In this document: one piece after another, positions 1-6,231 of the stretch
Layout of the letters: each line of letters opens with the position of its first letter
How positions within the stretch are numbered: the first letter of the stretch is position 1
Source of the DNA: Patescibacteria group bacterium
GTDB lineage: Bacteria > Patescibacteriota > Microgenomatia > UBA1406 > GWC2-37-13
Length of the DNA stretch: 7,783 nt
Assembly: GCA_943356515.1 (NCBI GenBank)
Contig: CALRFM010000050.1
Location: 1-7,783, forward strand
Direction: 5' to 3'
Made by a program: the position numbers and the translations under genes
Notes under the pieces: generated by a model
What the model was told of the DNA's origin: nothing
Databases searched by the model: none
The model's input: the letters and a program-made list of their open reading frames with translations, nothing else

Positions 1-1
1 A

Positions 2-121
2 CTTCCTGAAAGACCTCCCAGAACAAAACTTCTACCGGTTGTTTTAACCACTCATAAACTCAACTGGAAACCTCCACTTAATCATCCATGGAGAACATTA
101 CGCTCAAAAGAAGTAGTTTGA
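2..121 (+). CDS. Possible C-terminal fragment of a transposase (5' end outside window)
   Basis: An open frame enters from the left edge and ends at TGA 119-121, giving 39 residues. It is rich in Pro, Lys and Arg and contains the run WKPPLNHPWRTLRS. A basic tail with a P-P-x-x-H-P-W motif resembles the C-terminus of some integrase-core (IS1202/ISNCY- or IS481-like) transposases. That resemblance is from memory and rests on very few residues, and no catalytic DDE residues are inside the window. Another frame continues in the same direction from ATG 88 to TGA 226-228, so the tail could be longer if a frameshift lies near 104-112. Alternatively this may be noncoding sequence that happens to be open. 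The upstream sequence would settle it. Confidence 0.35.
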   Translation, partial: LPERPPRTKLLPVVLTTHKLNWKPPLNHPWRTLRSKEVV

Positions 122-244
122 CCTACTTTGATGGGATGACATTTCTATTAAGGACGGAGTACAAAGATTATACAACAATATCTGACCAGCATGGAAAAAT
201 TATATTCATGAAATTTATAAATAACTGATTATCTTACATACACA

Positions 245-273
245 TTGAATACTTATATATCTTATAGTATAAT
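245..273 (+). promoter_or_regulatory. Sigma70-type promoter for the 888-codon gene
   Basis: A -35 TTGAAT (245-250) is followed by a 17-nt spacer and a perfect -10 TATAAT (268-273). Transcription would start near 280, leaving a leader of about 23 nt before ATG 303. No Shine-Dalgarno sequence is visible in that leader (it ends ...TTTAACACAC before the ATG). The rest of the stretch from 122 to 244 shows no other convincing element. Confidence 0.7.
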
Positions 274-302
274 ATCCACTGCAATCATTAACTTTAACAC
301 AC

Positions 303-2969
303 ATGTTAGAATCCCAAATTAAAAGAGCAAATCACTATTTAAGGCGAGATCATGCAAACTTCGGTGTCCCTTCGGAAGGCACCTTAAATTTTCATGAAAA
401 TGTTGGTACTCTTGATATTCCCATGATGGATCTTATTTTATGGGAACCACCAAGCTCAGAAGGCAAAACCCCTTCATTTTTATCTCATACAAGTGCTTTA
501 ATGGCAATGCATCTCTTAAATGAACACCCCGTTGCAGCTCGGCATGTGTTTGATACTATCGTTACTCCTTATTTTATTTATCCAGATGACGACTCAGATA
601 GTAGAGGGAGACGTACAAATCGTGCTTATAAAACTACAGTTGGACCAAAAACTGCTGTTGATGTAATAAAGGGGTATCGAAATATATTTCTTCGACCAGA
701 AGACGTTAGTGGAGCAGCCCATTTGACACCTCAAAATGCAATGGACCTGGTTCTTGGTACTACTCCAGACGCATTCGAAGGACTAGGCCATGATGCAGAA
801 ATAAACCAAAGAGGGCTTGCAGTAGCAACTCACGCCTTGATATTTCAGATTGCTCAATTGTTTGGTAATCCTCTTATTGATTGGGCTGCACCAGCAGCAC
901 AAACTTTTATTGAGGGCTTGAAATTTTTGCGCGCGCAATCAGCATTGGGTTTTGGCAAATACAATAAACTCCGTCATAACATTCTACAATCATTTGCAGA
1001 TCATCGTGAAGACTTACTGCCCCTTATTCCATCTTGGTTTGCCCTAAATCATAGAGTGCAATTTGAGCGAGCTGCTATAGAAACAACTGATCCTACTCCT
1101 CTATTGCAAAATATTCTACGAACACGATTGCCAAATGACCCAAATAAATTTGTAAAAGCAGTGTGTGACACAGATTTTGGAGCAGATTTTGATCCTTCAC
1201 TATTCTATCCAGCGAATGCGTTACCTTTTCCAGCAGATACACTTCTTAAGGCCTCTGCTGCAGAGATGATTCGAGCAAAATATACTATTCCAGACAAAAG
1301 CCATATCCCCACTCCTCATCCAGATTCTTGGCTCAATTTAAGAAATAGTGTTGGTAAAAAGCAACTTACAGCTGTAAAGACAGCAAGCAAGTCAAAACCA
1401 GAATTATCACTACAATTAGCAGCTCCTTCTATGAGACACTTGCTCTTTCCGGATGCCGCTATTATTTCCTATTCTACAGAAGCTGGAAAAATAAGAGACA
1501 TCATACAATACGCACAACTGAGAGATAATTTTGGAGGTAATGGACCTACTGCAGCTGTAGTAACAAGTGGTCTTTGGTTTCAATTTGCTGATAAAAATAC
1601 TGATTGGATGATAACGGGTAGTTTAGAGAAGATGGCAGCAGCTATGGAACAATCAGAAAAGCCACCTGAAGACGAAACATTGGCATATCGGCGAGAGATG
1701 AATGATAAAGATAGACTCGAACTAGCCCATACAAGAACATCTCTTTCGGACATAAATGGATTACCTCCTCATTTGGAATCTTGGGTTGCCGTACTGACTG
1801 CAAGTTTCGATAATGGAGATGGTACAGGTTATGTAAAACATGTAGTAGATAATGCATGTCGACTAATGATAGATAAGATTAAAGATGGCGATTCTGCTTC
1901 TCTCTTCCGCTTGTTAAGCTTTTTATCAGCATTAACATATGCTGAAGTTGAAAACCACCAAGTTGCAGAGGGCTATAGAGCTGCACTTCGTAACGGATCC
2001 TTAGATGTTAATTTATATGGCGATGGTGTAGGTGTTGAGCTGAGAAATGATGATGCATTTGCAAAAGTTTCTCGGGGAAGGAGCAATATTCGATTAGTAA
2101 AAGCTATGGTATCAACAGATTTACTCAACCAAAGGTTCGCAAATAGAAAAGCTATACTCCTAGCTGAGACCGATCGTAAAGGATTAACCCATGATTATAA
2201 CTCGTTATCACATATGCTCGCATGGCTTATCTCAGATGTACCAGAGAGTCATCCTCAAATCATATCTCAGCTTAAATCACTCTTACCTCAAAGTGGTATT
2301 GTAGGAGAGCGAAAACTATATGACGACAATTTACTTTGGGTTCTCAACCGTGCTCGAAAAACAGCACAAAACATTCTTGATGAGCCAAATATTATTCATA
2401 AAACAAAGACAGAGGATGGAGTGGAAATAAAGAATCATTCAAACCCACAAGGTATAATAACTGCAATAAATCAAACACTCTATGAATTAGCAGTTGATGT
2501 AGTCCAAAATAACATCTCCCTTATACAAGCACGACAGCATAACGATGGCACAAATAGTAATTGGCATTTATATGCTGATGAAGATTATGCCGGGAAAGCA
2601 ATTGGGCTTCTTGACAACGAATCAATGACTAGATATCTTGTATTCTTAAATCGACGCCTTACGGGCTTTAGCAACAGACTAAATCAAGCAGGAGGTGAAC
2701 TGTGGACAAATCAAACTAATAAAAGCCCATCACGACAAGTAGCTGATGCTCTCCTTGCTATCGCCACAAGAACAAGAGAAAATTTGGATGAAAGAATAGG
2801 ATTTGATATGAGTAACGCTCAGCCAGATGTTCAAAATCTCAATGCTGTTATTATTACTATGTCTGAAAAACTTAGACAGCTGGATATTGAAAGAGAAAAA
2901 AATCATCAACCAACAATAAGTATTACTAATGGTCACGATTCGTCCGCATCCCACCCTCCCACACCCTAA
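303..2969 (+). CDS. Large protein of unknown function (888 aa)
   Basis: One uninterrupted 888-codon frame starts at ATG 303, about 23 nt after a predicted transcription start, and ends at TAA 2967-2969. I do not recognise the family. No signal peptide or membrane segment is evident: the N-terminus is MLESQIKRANHYLRRDHANF, charged and soluble-looking. The body appears mostly helical with evenly mixed charged and hydrophobic residues, no Cys-rich zinc motif, no Walker A and no obvious nuclease signature. An acidic patch (YPDDDSDSRGRR, about residues 93-104) and a Ser/Pro-rich tail (DSSASHPPTP) look disordered. Its length without stops in an AT-rich genome, with codon choice similar to its neighbours, makes it a real gene. 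Its stop codon overlaps the stop of the convergent nadM 3' remnant on the minus strand, so a structural or element-specific role cannot be separated from a housekeeping one. The promoter at 245-273 would make it monocistronic. Confidence 0.9.
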   Translation: MLESQIKRANHYLRRDHANFGVPSEGTLNFHENVGTLDIPMMDLILWEPPSSEGKTPSFLSHTSALMAMHLLNEHPVAARHVFDTIVTPYFIYPDDDSDSRGRRTNRAYKTTVGPKTAVDVIKGYRNIFLRPEDVSGAAHLTPQNAMDLVLGTTPDAFEGLGHDAEINQRGLAVATHALIFQIAQLFGNPLIDWAAPAAQTFIEGLKFLRAQSALGFGKYNKLRHNILQSFADHREDLLPLIPSWFALNHRVQFERAAIETTDPTPLLQNILRTRLPNDPNKFVKAVCDTDFGADFDPSLFYPANALPFPADTLLKASAAEMIRAKYTIPDKSHIPTPHPDSWLNLRNSVGKKQLTAVKTASKSKPELSLQLAAPSMRHLLFPDAAIISYSTEAGKIRDIIQYAQLRDNFGGNGPTAAVVTSGLWFQFADKNTDWMITGSLEKMAAAMEQSEKPPEDETLAYRREMNDKDRLELAHTRTSLSDINGLPPHLESWVAVLTASFDNGDGTGYVKHVVDNACRLMIDKIKDGDSASLFRLLSFLSALTYAEVENHQVAEGYRAALRNGSLDVNLYGDGVGVELRNDDAFAKVSRGRSNIRLVKAMVSTDLLNQRFANRKAILLAETDRKGLTHDYNSLSHMLAWLISDVPESHPQIISQLKSLLPQSGIVGERKLYDDNLLWVLNRARKTAQNILDEPNIIHKTKTEDGVEIKNHSNPQGIITAINQTLYELAVDVVQNNISLIQARQHNDGTNSNWHLYADEDYAGKAIGLLDNESMTRYLVFLNRRLTGFSNRLNQAGGELWTNQTNKSPSRQVADALLAIATRTRENLDERIGFDMSNAQPDVQNLNAVIITMSEKLRQLDIEREKNHQPTISITNGHDSSASHPPTP

Positions 2970-3016
2970 ATCTCTCCCCTCTTCCTCATACCCGCCCGAA
3001 TCTTTTTCCCTTCATA
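2966..3016 (-). pseudogene. Displaced second copy of the nadM 3' end (16 codons plus stop)
   Basis: Read on the minus strand from 3016 to 2966, this stretch encodes YEGKKIRAGMRKRGEI followed by TAG. The true nadM end at 4210-4157 encodes YEGKKIRAGMRKKGELI followed by TAA. In the core, 2981-3016 against 4175-4210, 34 of 36 bases are identical, and both differences fall in third codon positions (GGG/GGA and ATT/ATC) and are synonymous. Homology stops upstream at the TAT codon, where fic sequence begins. The fic stop codon TGA (3012-3014) lies inside this repeat in another frame. The remnant has no start and cannot be expressed as a protein. Its TAG overlaps the TAA of the convergent 888-codon gene, which suggests this was once the ordinary end of a nadM gene facing that neighbour. 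Confidence 0.8.
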
Positions 3017-4109
3017 TCGGAATATTCAAATAATACCGTGTCCCTTTCCCCATTCCTGTTTTGTTCAGGGCTTTTTTATTCACTAAATCAGCCAGATCTC
3101 TGGTTGCTGTTGCTCGTGAAGTCTTGGTAATAGACAAATAGTTGTCAGCGCTCAAACCTCCTTTGAATCCATCAATTCCTTCTCTGAATATTCTTATCAA
3201 AGCTTTTTCTTGCCTATCATTGATTTGATCTCTGAACGTGTCAAAAAATGCCGCTTTTTGAATAATAAATGCCAACTGTGCTTGAGTGTACTCAATAGAT
3301 TCAAGCGCCATCTGAGCAAAATATTCAAGCCAACTGGTAATAGTATTTGTTTTGTTGCAACGGTTTAGTGCATCATAATACTCGGCTTTCTTCTTGTTAA
3401 TCACGTGTGATAAGGCTATCAAAGTAGGAGCACTTAACCCCTGTGAAATAACCTTTTCGCTTAACGACCGAGCTATACGACCATTGCCATCTTCAAACGG
3501 GTGAATACATATGAAGTACCAATGGACTACCCCTGCTCGAGTAAGTATGGGGAGCTCGTCTTTACTTTCATTAAACCATCTCACAAACTGATTCATATCT
3601 TCTCGAAGTCGTTGTGGTGGTACGGCTTCATAATGGATATGAGGATCATAGATCTTTCCACTCACAATCTGCATACTGTCAGCTCTGTATGCACCAATCG
3701 TTTTAATATCTCCTCTCCCGAGCATAAGCATGTTGTGCCATTCAAATAACCCTTTTTCAGTAAGCGACTTATCATATGACATATACACATGAGTGAGTAG
3801 ATTGGCTATACCTCTTTCAGCAGGAGCGATCGTGCGATTATCTACATTAAACCCAAATGTACGAGCTATGGAAGATTGTATACTATCTCTATTCAAATAC
3901 TCACCCTCAATTTCAGATGTTTTAATCGCCGATTCGCTCAAGATTTCAATCTCAAAATACTCTTTGTCTTCAACTCGCACATGTTTGAGACTTCCAGAAT
4001 ATTTCCCTAATTCCAACAAAAACTTCCGCTCAAGAACATCTAATTTCGAAGTACTATACTTAAAATGAGGCCAATCTGGTTGCTGCCAATTCCATTTCTG
4101 CTGATCCAT
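3012..4109 (-). CDS. fic: Fic family protein with DUF4172-like N-terminus and C-terminal winged helix
   Basis: Fic proteins usually transfer AMP from ATP to a hydroxyl side chain of a target protein. The 365-residue product has the canonical active-site loop HPFEDGNGR at 203-211, with catalytic His203 and the acidic Mg-binding residue Asp207 or Glu206. At 64-69 it has TSEIEG, matching the inhibitory-helix motif (S/T)xxxE(G/N). Because this lies before the Fic core, it is a class II, self-inhibited enzyme. The N-terminus (QQKWNWQQPDWPHFKYS, residues 3-19) fits the DUF4172 domain that often precedes Fic. Residues about 300-362 (LSITKTSRATATRDLADLVN) look like a winged helix-turn-helix, suggesting DNA binding. 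The start at 4109 gives the expected DUF4172 beginning. The gene is intact and is separated from nadM by 47 nt holding operator-like repeats. Its last residues IPI and the TGA fall at the junction with the nadM remnant. Whether it acts as a toxin, a regulator or a housekeeping modifier is not visible. Confidence 0.93.
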   Translation of the reverse strand: MDQQKWNWQQPDWPHFKYSTSKLDVLERKFLLELGKYSGSLKHVRVEDKEYFEIEILSESAIKTSEIEGEYLNRDSIQSSIARTFGFNVDNRTIAPAERGIANLLTHVYMSYDKSLTEKGLFEWHNMLMLGRGDIKTIGAYRADSMQIVSGKIYDPHIHYEAVPPQRLREDMNQFVRWFNESKDELPILTRAGVVHWYFICIHPFEDGNGRIARSLSEKVISQGLSAPTLIALSHVINKKKAEYYDALNRCNKTNTITSWLEYFAQMALESIEYTQAQLAFIIQKAAFFDTFRDQINDRQEKALIRIFREGIDGFKGGLSADNYLSITKTSRATATRDLADLVNKKALNKTGMGKGTRYYLNIPI

Positions 4110-4162
4110 GAGTCATATATACTAATAATATAACTCATATTATCATGATTAATGAGTTATAT
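4108..4162. promoter_or_regulatory. Operator-like triple half-site array over the fic promoter
   Basis: Three copies of an 11-bp half-site lie between the nadM stop and the fic start. On the plus strand they are ATGAGTCATAT (4108-4118), ATATAACTCAT (4128-4138) and ATGAGTTATAT (4152-4162). The last two form a perfect 11-bp inverted repeat with a 13-nt gap; the first two form an inverted repeat with one mismatch and a 9-nt gap. The half-site centres are about 20 and 24 bp apart, roughly two helical turns each. One half-site covers the end of nadM, one follows the probable fic -10, and one touches the fic start codon. This is typical of a repressor operator. The fic product, with its C-terminal winged helix, is the obvious candidate binder. 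Confidence 0.65.
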
Positions 4163-4165
4163 CAA
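4137..4165 (-). promoter_or_regulatory. Probable fic promoter inside the nadM 3' end
   Basis: On the minus strand, TTGATA (4165-4160) overlaps the last codons and stop of nadM. It is followed after 17 nt by TAATAT (4142-4137) or after 15 nt by GATAAT (4144-4139). Either -10 puts the start of transcription close to 4130 and about 20 nt before the fic ATG at 4109. The two arms of the perfect inverted repeat fall in the spacer and just beyond the -10, where a bound protein would block polymerase. Without mapped starts the exact -10 is uncertain. Confidence 0.5.
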
Positions 4166-4597
4166 CTCCCCTTTCTTCCTCATACCCGCCCGGATCTTTT
4201 TTCCTTCATAGATATGCCGTTTGTAAAACGGGAATTCGATCACTTCGTACCCTGCACCCCGAAATATACCCGTAACCCAATCGTTATTTGAGATAACAAC
4301 ATCGAATTCTTTAGCCCGATCTAACACATCTTGAAGCCACTCATTGTCACTGGGAATATCAGGTACATCGAAGATTTGAACAATGCGATCATACCACCCT
4401 TCTTTTTTGGCGACTTTTTGGATAGAAGTTCGTACTTGTTCAACAGAGAAGGGATTATTTTCTTTATCTTGTGTATTGGTGCTTCCGATACCGATGATGA
4501 GATTTTCTACTTGTTTCAGAGCCTCATGTACTACGAATAAGTGCCCTTTGTGAAATGGCTGAAATCTGCCGATGATGAGGGCTTTTTGGTAGTTCAT
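4157..4597 (-). CDS. nadM: NadM-like nicotinamide-nucleotide adenylyltransferase (short form)
   Basis: This 146-residue protein belongs to the HxGH nucleotidyltransferase superfamily and looks like archaeal-type NMN adenylyltransferase, which makes NAD+ from NMN and ATP. The signature GRFQPFHKGH spans residues 10-19, with His16 and His19 as the nucleotide-binding pair. GIGSTNTQDKENNPFS (36-51) matches the NadM loop after the second strand, and FDVPDIPSDNEW (76-87) is also family-like. The C-terminal motif reads IYEGKKIRAGM (129-139), in the place where most members have a Ser/Thr-containing ISGTxIR. The protein ends at RKKGELI, about 20-25 residues earlier than typical NadM (about 170 aa), so the final helix is missing. 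Its ATG overlaps the TGA of the upstream phosphatase-kinase gene (ATGA), indicating translational coupling. A related activity on another nucleotide precursor is possible because the ISxTxxR serine/threonine is replaced. Confidence 0.85.
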   Translation of the reverse strand: MNYQKALIIGRFQPFHKGHLFVVHEALKQVENLIIGIGSTNTQDKENNPFSVEQVRTSIQKVAKKEGWYDRIVQIFDVPDIPSDNEWLQDVLDRAKEFDVVISNNDWVTGIFRGAGYEVIEFPFYKRHIYEGKKIRAGMRKKGELI

Positions 4598-6159
4598 GAT
4601 AGTATCTGTAGGGACTTTTCACCTCTTACTAAGCGAAGTGAATCGTCTTTATATTCGAGCATGTCTCGCACGGTCCAAGCATGGAATAGTATGCGATATT
4701 GATCTATAATACCAAGCTCTTCTGACGTACAGTGCTTTGTTAGAATGTTATGCCAACTGAGTGCCGTAGGCTTGTGAAGTCTTTCAAGCCAACCCCAATA
4801 GTAGGCGTAATCCCATAACCTGTCACCAAGTCGCGCCCACTCAAAATCTATAATACGTGCAAACCTGCACGAATCAGTATGGTGATTCAAAATGATATTG
4901 TCTGGAGCTAAATCGCCATGAATGGGAACTACTGTAAATGATTGGGCACGGGTGTATTTTTTGAGCGATGTGAGTGCGGTAGTTATTCTCTTTTGAGCTT
5001 CAGTTGAAAATGATAATTCTGTGAGGTGATGTAATGTGAAGTTGATGTTATAAATCATAAATGGTTGCCAATGACGAAACTGCTCAAACACCGGCGGAAT
5101 CCAGAAATTACTAACCTCGGAGGTTGGTAAACTATGGATGCGCTGAAGTTGAGTAAAAATCGGCTTAAGAACTGTGCTCATTTGTGCAGGATGCTTTTGA
5201 AAACAATTATCTTGCGATACTCCTTCTGTGTAGTCTTGGATAAACAGATCAGTAGCATAAAATGCCTTGCTGTGATCATGAAAGATAACGCGCGGCGCGG
5301 CAATCTTTTGCTCATATAAATATTCGTACAGCTTCACCTGCCTGCCCACAGCAGCAGGATCTTCTGCATGCAATACCTTTAAAAGATGATCAGTACCATT
5401 GGTCAGATGGTACACGGCATTTTTCGAAGCTGTCTTTTGCCGTTTGGATCTTATACCTGTTTGAGACTTTAATATGCCACTGGCATAAAATGATATATTT
5501 TGCGTACGTTCTTTAACTGGCTCAAACTCTTTATGTTCGGTAACCGATGTTAGTGATGTGCCTTGATATGTTGCCTCTATAAACCCTCCATTTTTCATGT
5601 GAAATGAGTGAATGTGACGCAAGAATGCATCTTGAGATTTTTTCGTATAGGTTGAAGGATTGCCATGTTGCAACAGATAATGCATGGCAGCTAATGGGGC
5701 CTGGTGACTTATCAATATATTTTTTGAATCAGGTGAAAGCGATGGAATGAATACATCAAGACCCTTCCACAACCGATCTGCCATCAGAGCCATACTCTCC
5801 CCGCCGCCCGGGTAAGCGGTGTGGTAGTCTTCGCGATTTTTTTGCCATGAAGGGGGAACGTTATGAATTACTTCCCACCAATAATTTCCTTCAAATGTGC
5901 CGTGATCAAGCTCAGTGGCCCAGTCGACAGTTTTAACTTTAAGGTTAAGCGATCGGGCAAAAATTTGTGCGGTTTCCAGTGCTCGAGTTACCGGACTGGA
6001 ATAAATGGTTGTGATACCTGCAGATCGTAATTCATATGCGCTACGCAAAATCTGCACTCGCCCCACTTCAGTAAGACCATGGGGGTCAGATCGGCCTGCA
6101 ATAAAGCCTTGTTTGGTATTTCCCACGCTTTGTCCGTGCCGGACAATAAAAAGTTTCAT
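4594..6159 (-). CDS. Fusion of histidine phosphatase (PGAM-like) and APH/choline-kinase-like kinase
   Basis: The 521-residue product joins two enzymes. Residues 1-200 form a histidine-phosphatase domain. They include the RHG triad (Arg7, His8, Gly9), Arg59 in SSPVTRALETA, Glu83 in ELDHG and the second catalytic His152 in ISHQAPLAAM, so all expected catalytic residues are present. After a linker (about 200-245) comes an aminoglycoside-phosphotransferase/choline-kinase fold: Lys261 in LLKV as the likely ATP lysine, Glu279, the catalytic loop HGDLAPDN (414-421, Asp416, Asn421) and IDFEWA (437-442, metal-binding Asp438). The start is placed at ATG 6159 because MKLFIVRHGQS is the standard beginning of this family; the longer frame to 6231 adds 24 residues with no family match and overlaps the opposite gene's start. 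No clear SD precedes it. The stop overlaps the nadM start by ATGA. The kinase substrate is unknown; a small alcohol, sugar or nucleoside is likely, and antibiotic resistance is not implied. Confidence 0.9.
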   Translation of the reverse strand: MKLFIVRHGQSVGNTKQGFIAGRSDPHGLTEVGRVQILRSAYELRSAGITTIYSSPVTRALETAQIFARSLNLKVKTVDWATELDHGTFEGNYWWEVIHNVPPSWQKNREDYHTAYPGGGESMALMADRLWKGLDVFIPSLSPDSKNILISHQAPLAAMHYLLQHGNPSTYTKKSQDAFLRHIHSFHMKNGGFIEATYQGTSLTSVTEHKEFEPVKERTQNISFYASGILKSQTGIRSKRQKTASKNAVYHLTNGTDHLLKVLHAEDPAAVGRQVKLYEYLYEQKIAAPRVIFHDHSKAFYATDLFIQDYTEGVSQDNCFQKHPAQMSTVLKPIFTQLQRIHSLPTSEVSNFWIPPVFEQFRHWQPFMIYNINFTLHHLTELSFSTEAQKRITTALTSLKKYTRAQSFTVVPIHGDLAPDNIILNHHTDSCRFARIIDFEWARLGDRLWDYAYYWGWLERLHKPTALSWHNILTKHCTSEELGIIDQYRILFHAWTVRDMLEYKDDSLRLVRGEKSLQILS

Positions 6160-6175
6160 AGCAGGGTAATTATAC

Positions 6176-6203
6176 TTGACAAGGTGCCAAATGCCCTTAT
6201 AAT
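6176..6203 (+). promoter_or_regulatory. Perfect-consensus sigma70 promoter for the ATP-grasp gene
   Basis: TTGACA (6176-6181) and TATAAT (6198-6203) both match the sigma70 consensus exactly, with a 16-nt spacer. Transcription should start near 6210, about 15 nt before ATG 6225, leaving a very short leader with no Shine-Dalgarno sequence. It overlaps control sequence for the divergent phosphatase-kinase gene. Confidence 0.8.
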
Positions 6204-6231
6204 CATTATCTATACTACACTTACATGTCAA
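6203..6231 (-). promoter_or_regulatory. Probable divergent promoter for the phosphatase-kinase gene
   Basis: On the minus strand a perfect TTGACA (6231-6226) is followed after 17 nt by TAATGA (6208-6203). A GATAAT at 6210-6205 is the alternative, with a 15-nt spacer. Transcription would start near 6196, giving a leader of about 37 nt before ATG 6159. A second TATAAT lies on the minus strand at 6174-6169, only 9 nt before the ATG and without a good -35; if used it would give a nearly leaderless transcript. This promoter and the plus-strand one occupy the same stretch of under 60 bp, so they could compete. Confidence 0.45.

Larger units (their letters stand above)
2966..4210. repeat. Direct repeat pair (2966-3016 and 4157-4210) flanking fic
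   Basis: Two same-orientation copies of the nadM gene end bracket the fic gene and its control region. The 36-nt cores are 2981-3016 and 4175-4210 (34/36 identical). The outer parts drift: the first copy has CCCCT before the core and the second CCCCTTT. The unit from one stop codon to the other is about 1.19 kb and holds only fic. No integrase or transposase lies within it. The arrangement resembles an attachment-site duplication or the scar of recombination between diverged alleles. Confidence 0.75.

Noticed and set aside
88..228. 46-codon frame (MENITLKRSS...) after the left-edge fragment
   Set aside because: It has no ribosome binding site, no recognisable motif, and overlaps the other fragment. 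It may be the shifted continuation of that tail or noncoding sequence between it and the promoter at 245.
1816..1830. EF-hand-like DNGDGTG in the 888-codon protein
   Set aside because: The spacing of acidic residues does not follow the 12-residue DxDxDG loop and there is no paired second motif.
1642..1857. 71-codon minus-strand frame inside the 888-codon gene
   Set aside because: It lies wholly within a longer, well-supported gene, and its composition (His/Leu/Tyr rich) looks like an antisense shadow. The similar frame at 2730-2954 was dropped for the same reason.
3501..4068. Plus-strand frames of 82 and 91 codons opposite fic
   Set aside because: They are antisense to the conserved Fic coding region, including its active-site motif region, with no promoter or RBS of their own.
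4594..5500. Aminoglycoside resistance gene
   Set aside because: The HGDLAPDN and IDFEWA motifs are shared by choline, homoserine and other small-molecule kinases. The fusion and neighbours point to metabolism rather than resistance.
6160..6231. 24-codon N-terminal extension of the phosphatase-kinase gene
   Set aside because: The family begins at MKLFIVRHGQS; the extension has no family-like sequence, crosses both divergent promoters and overlaps the opposite start codon.
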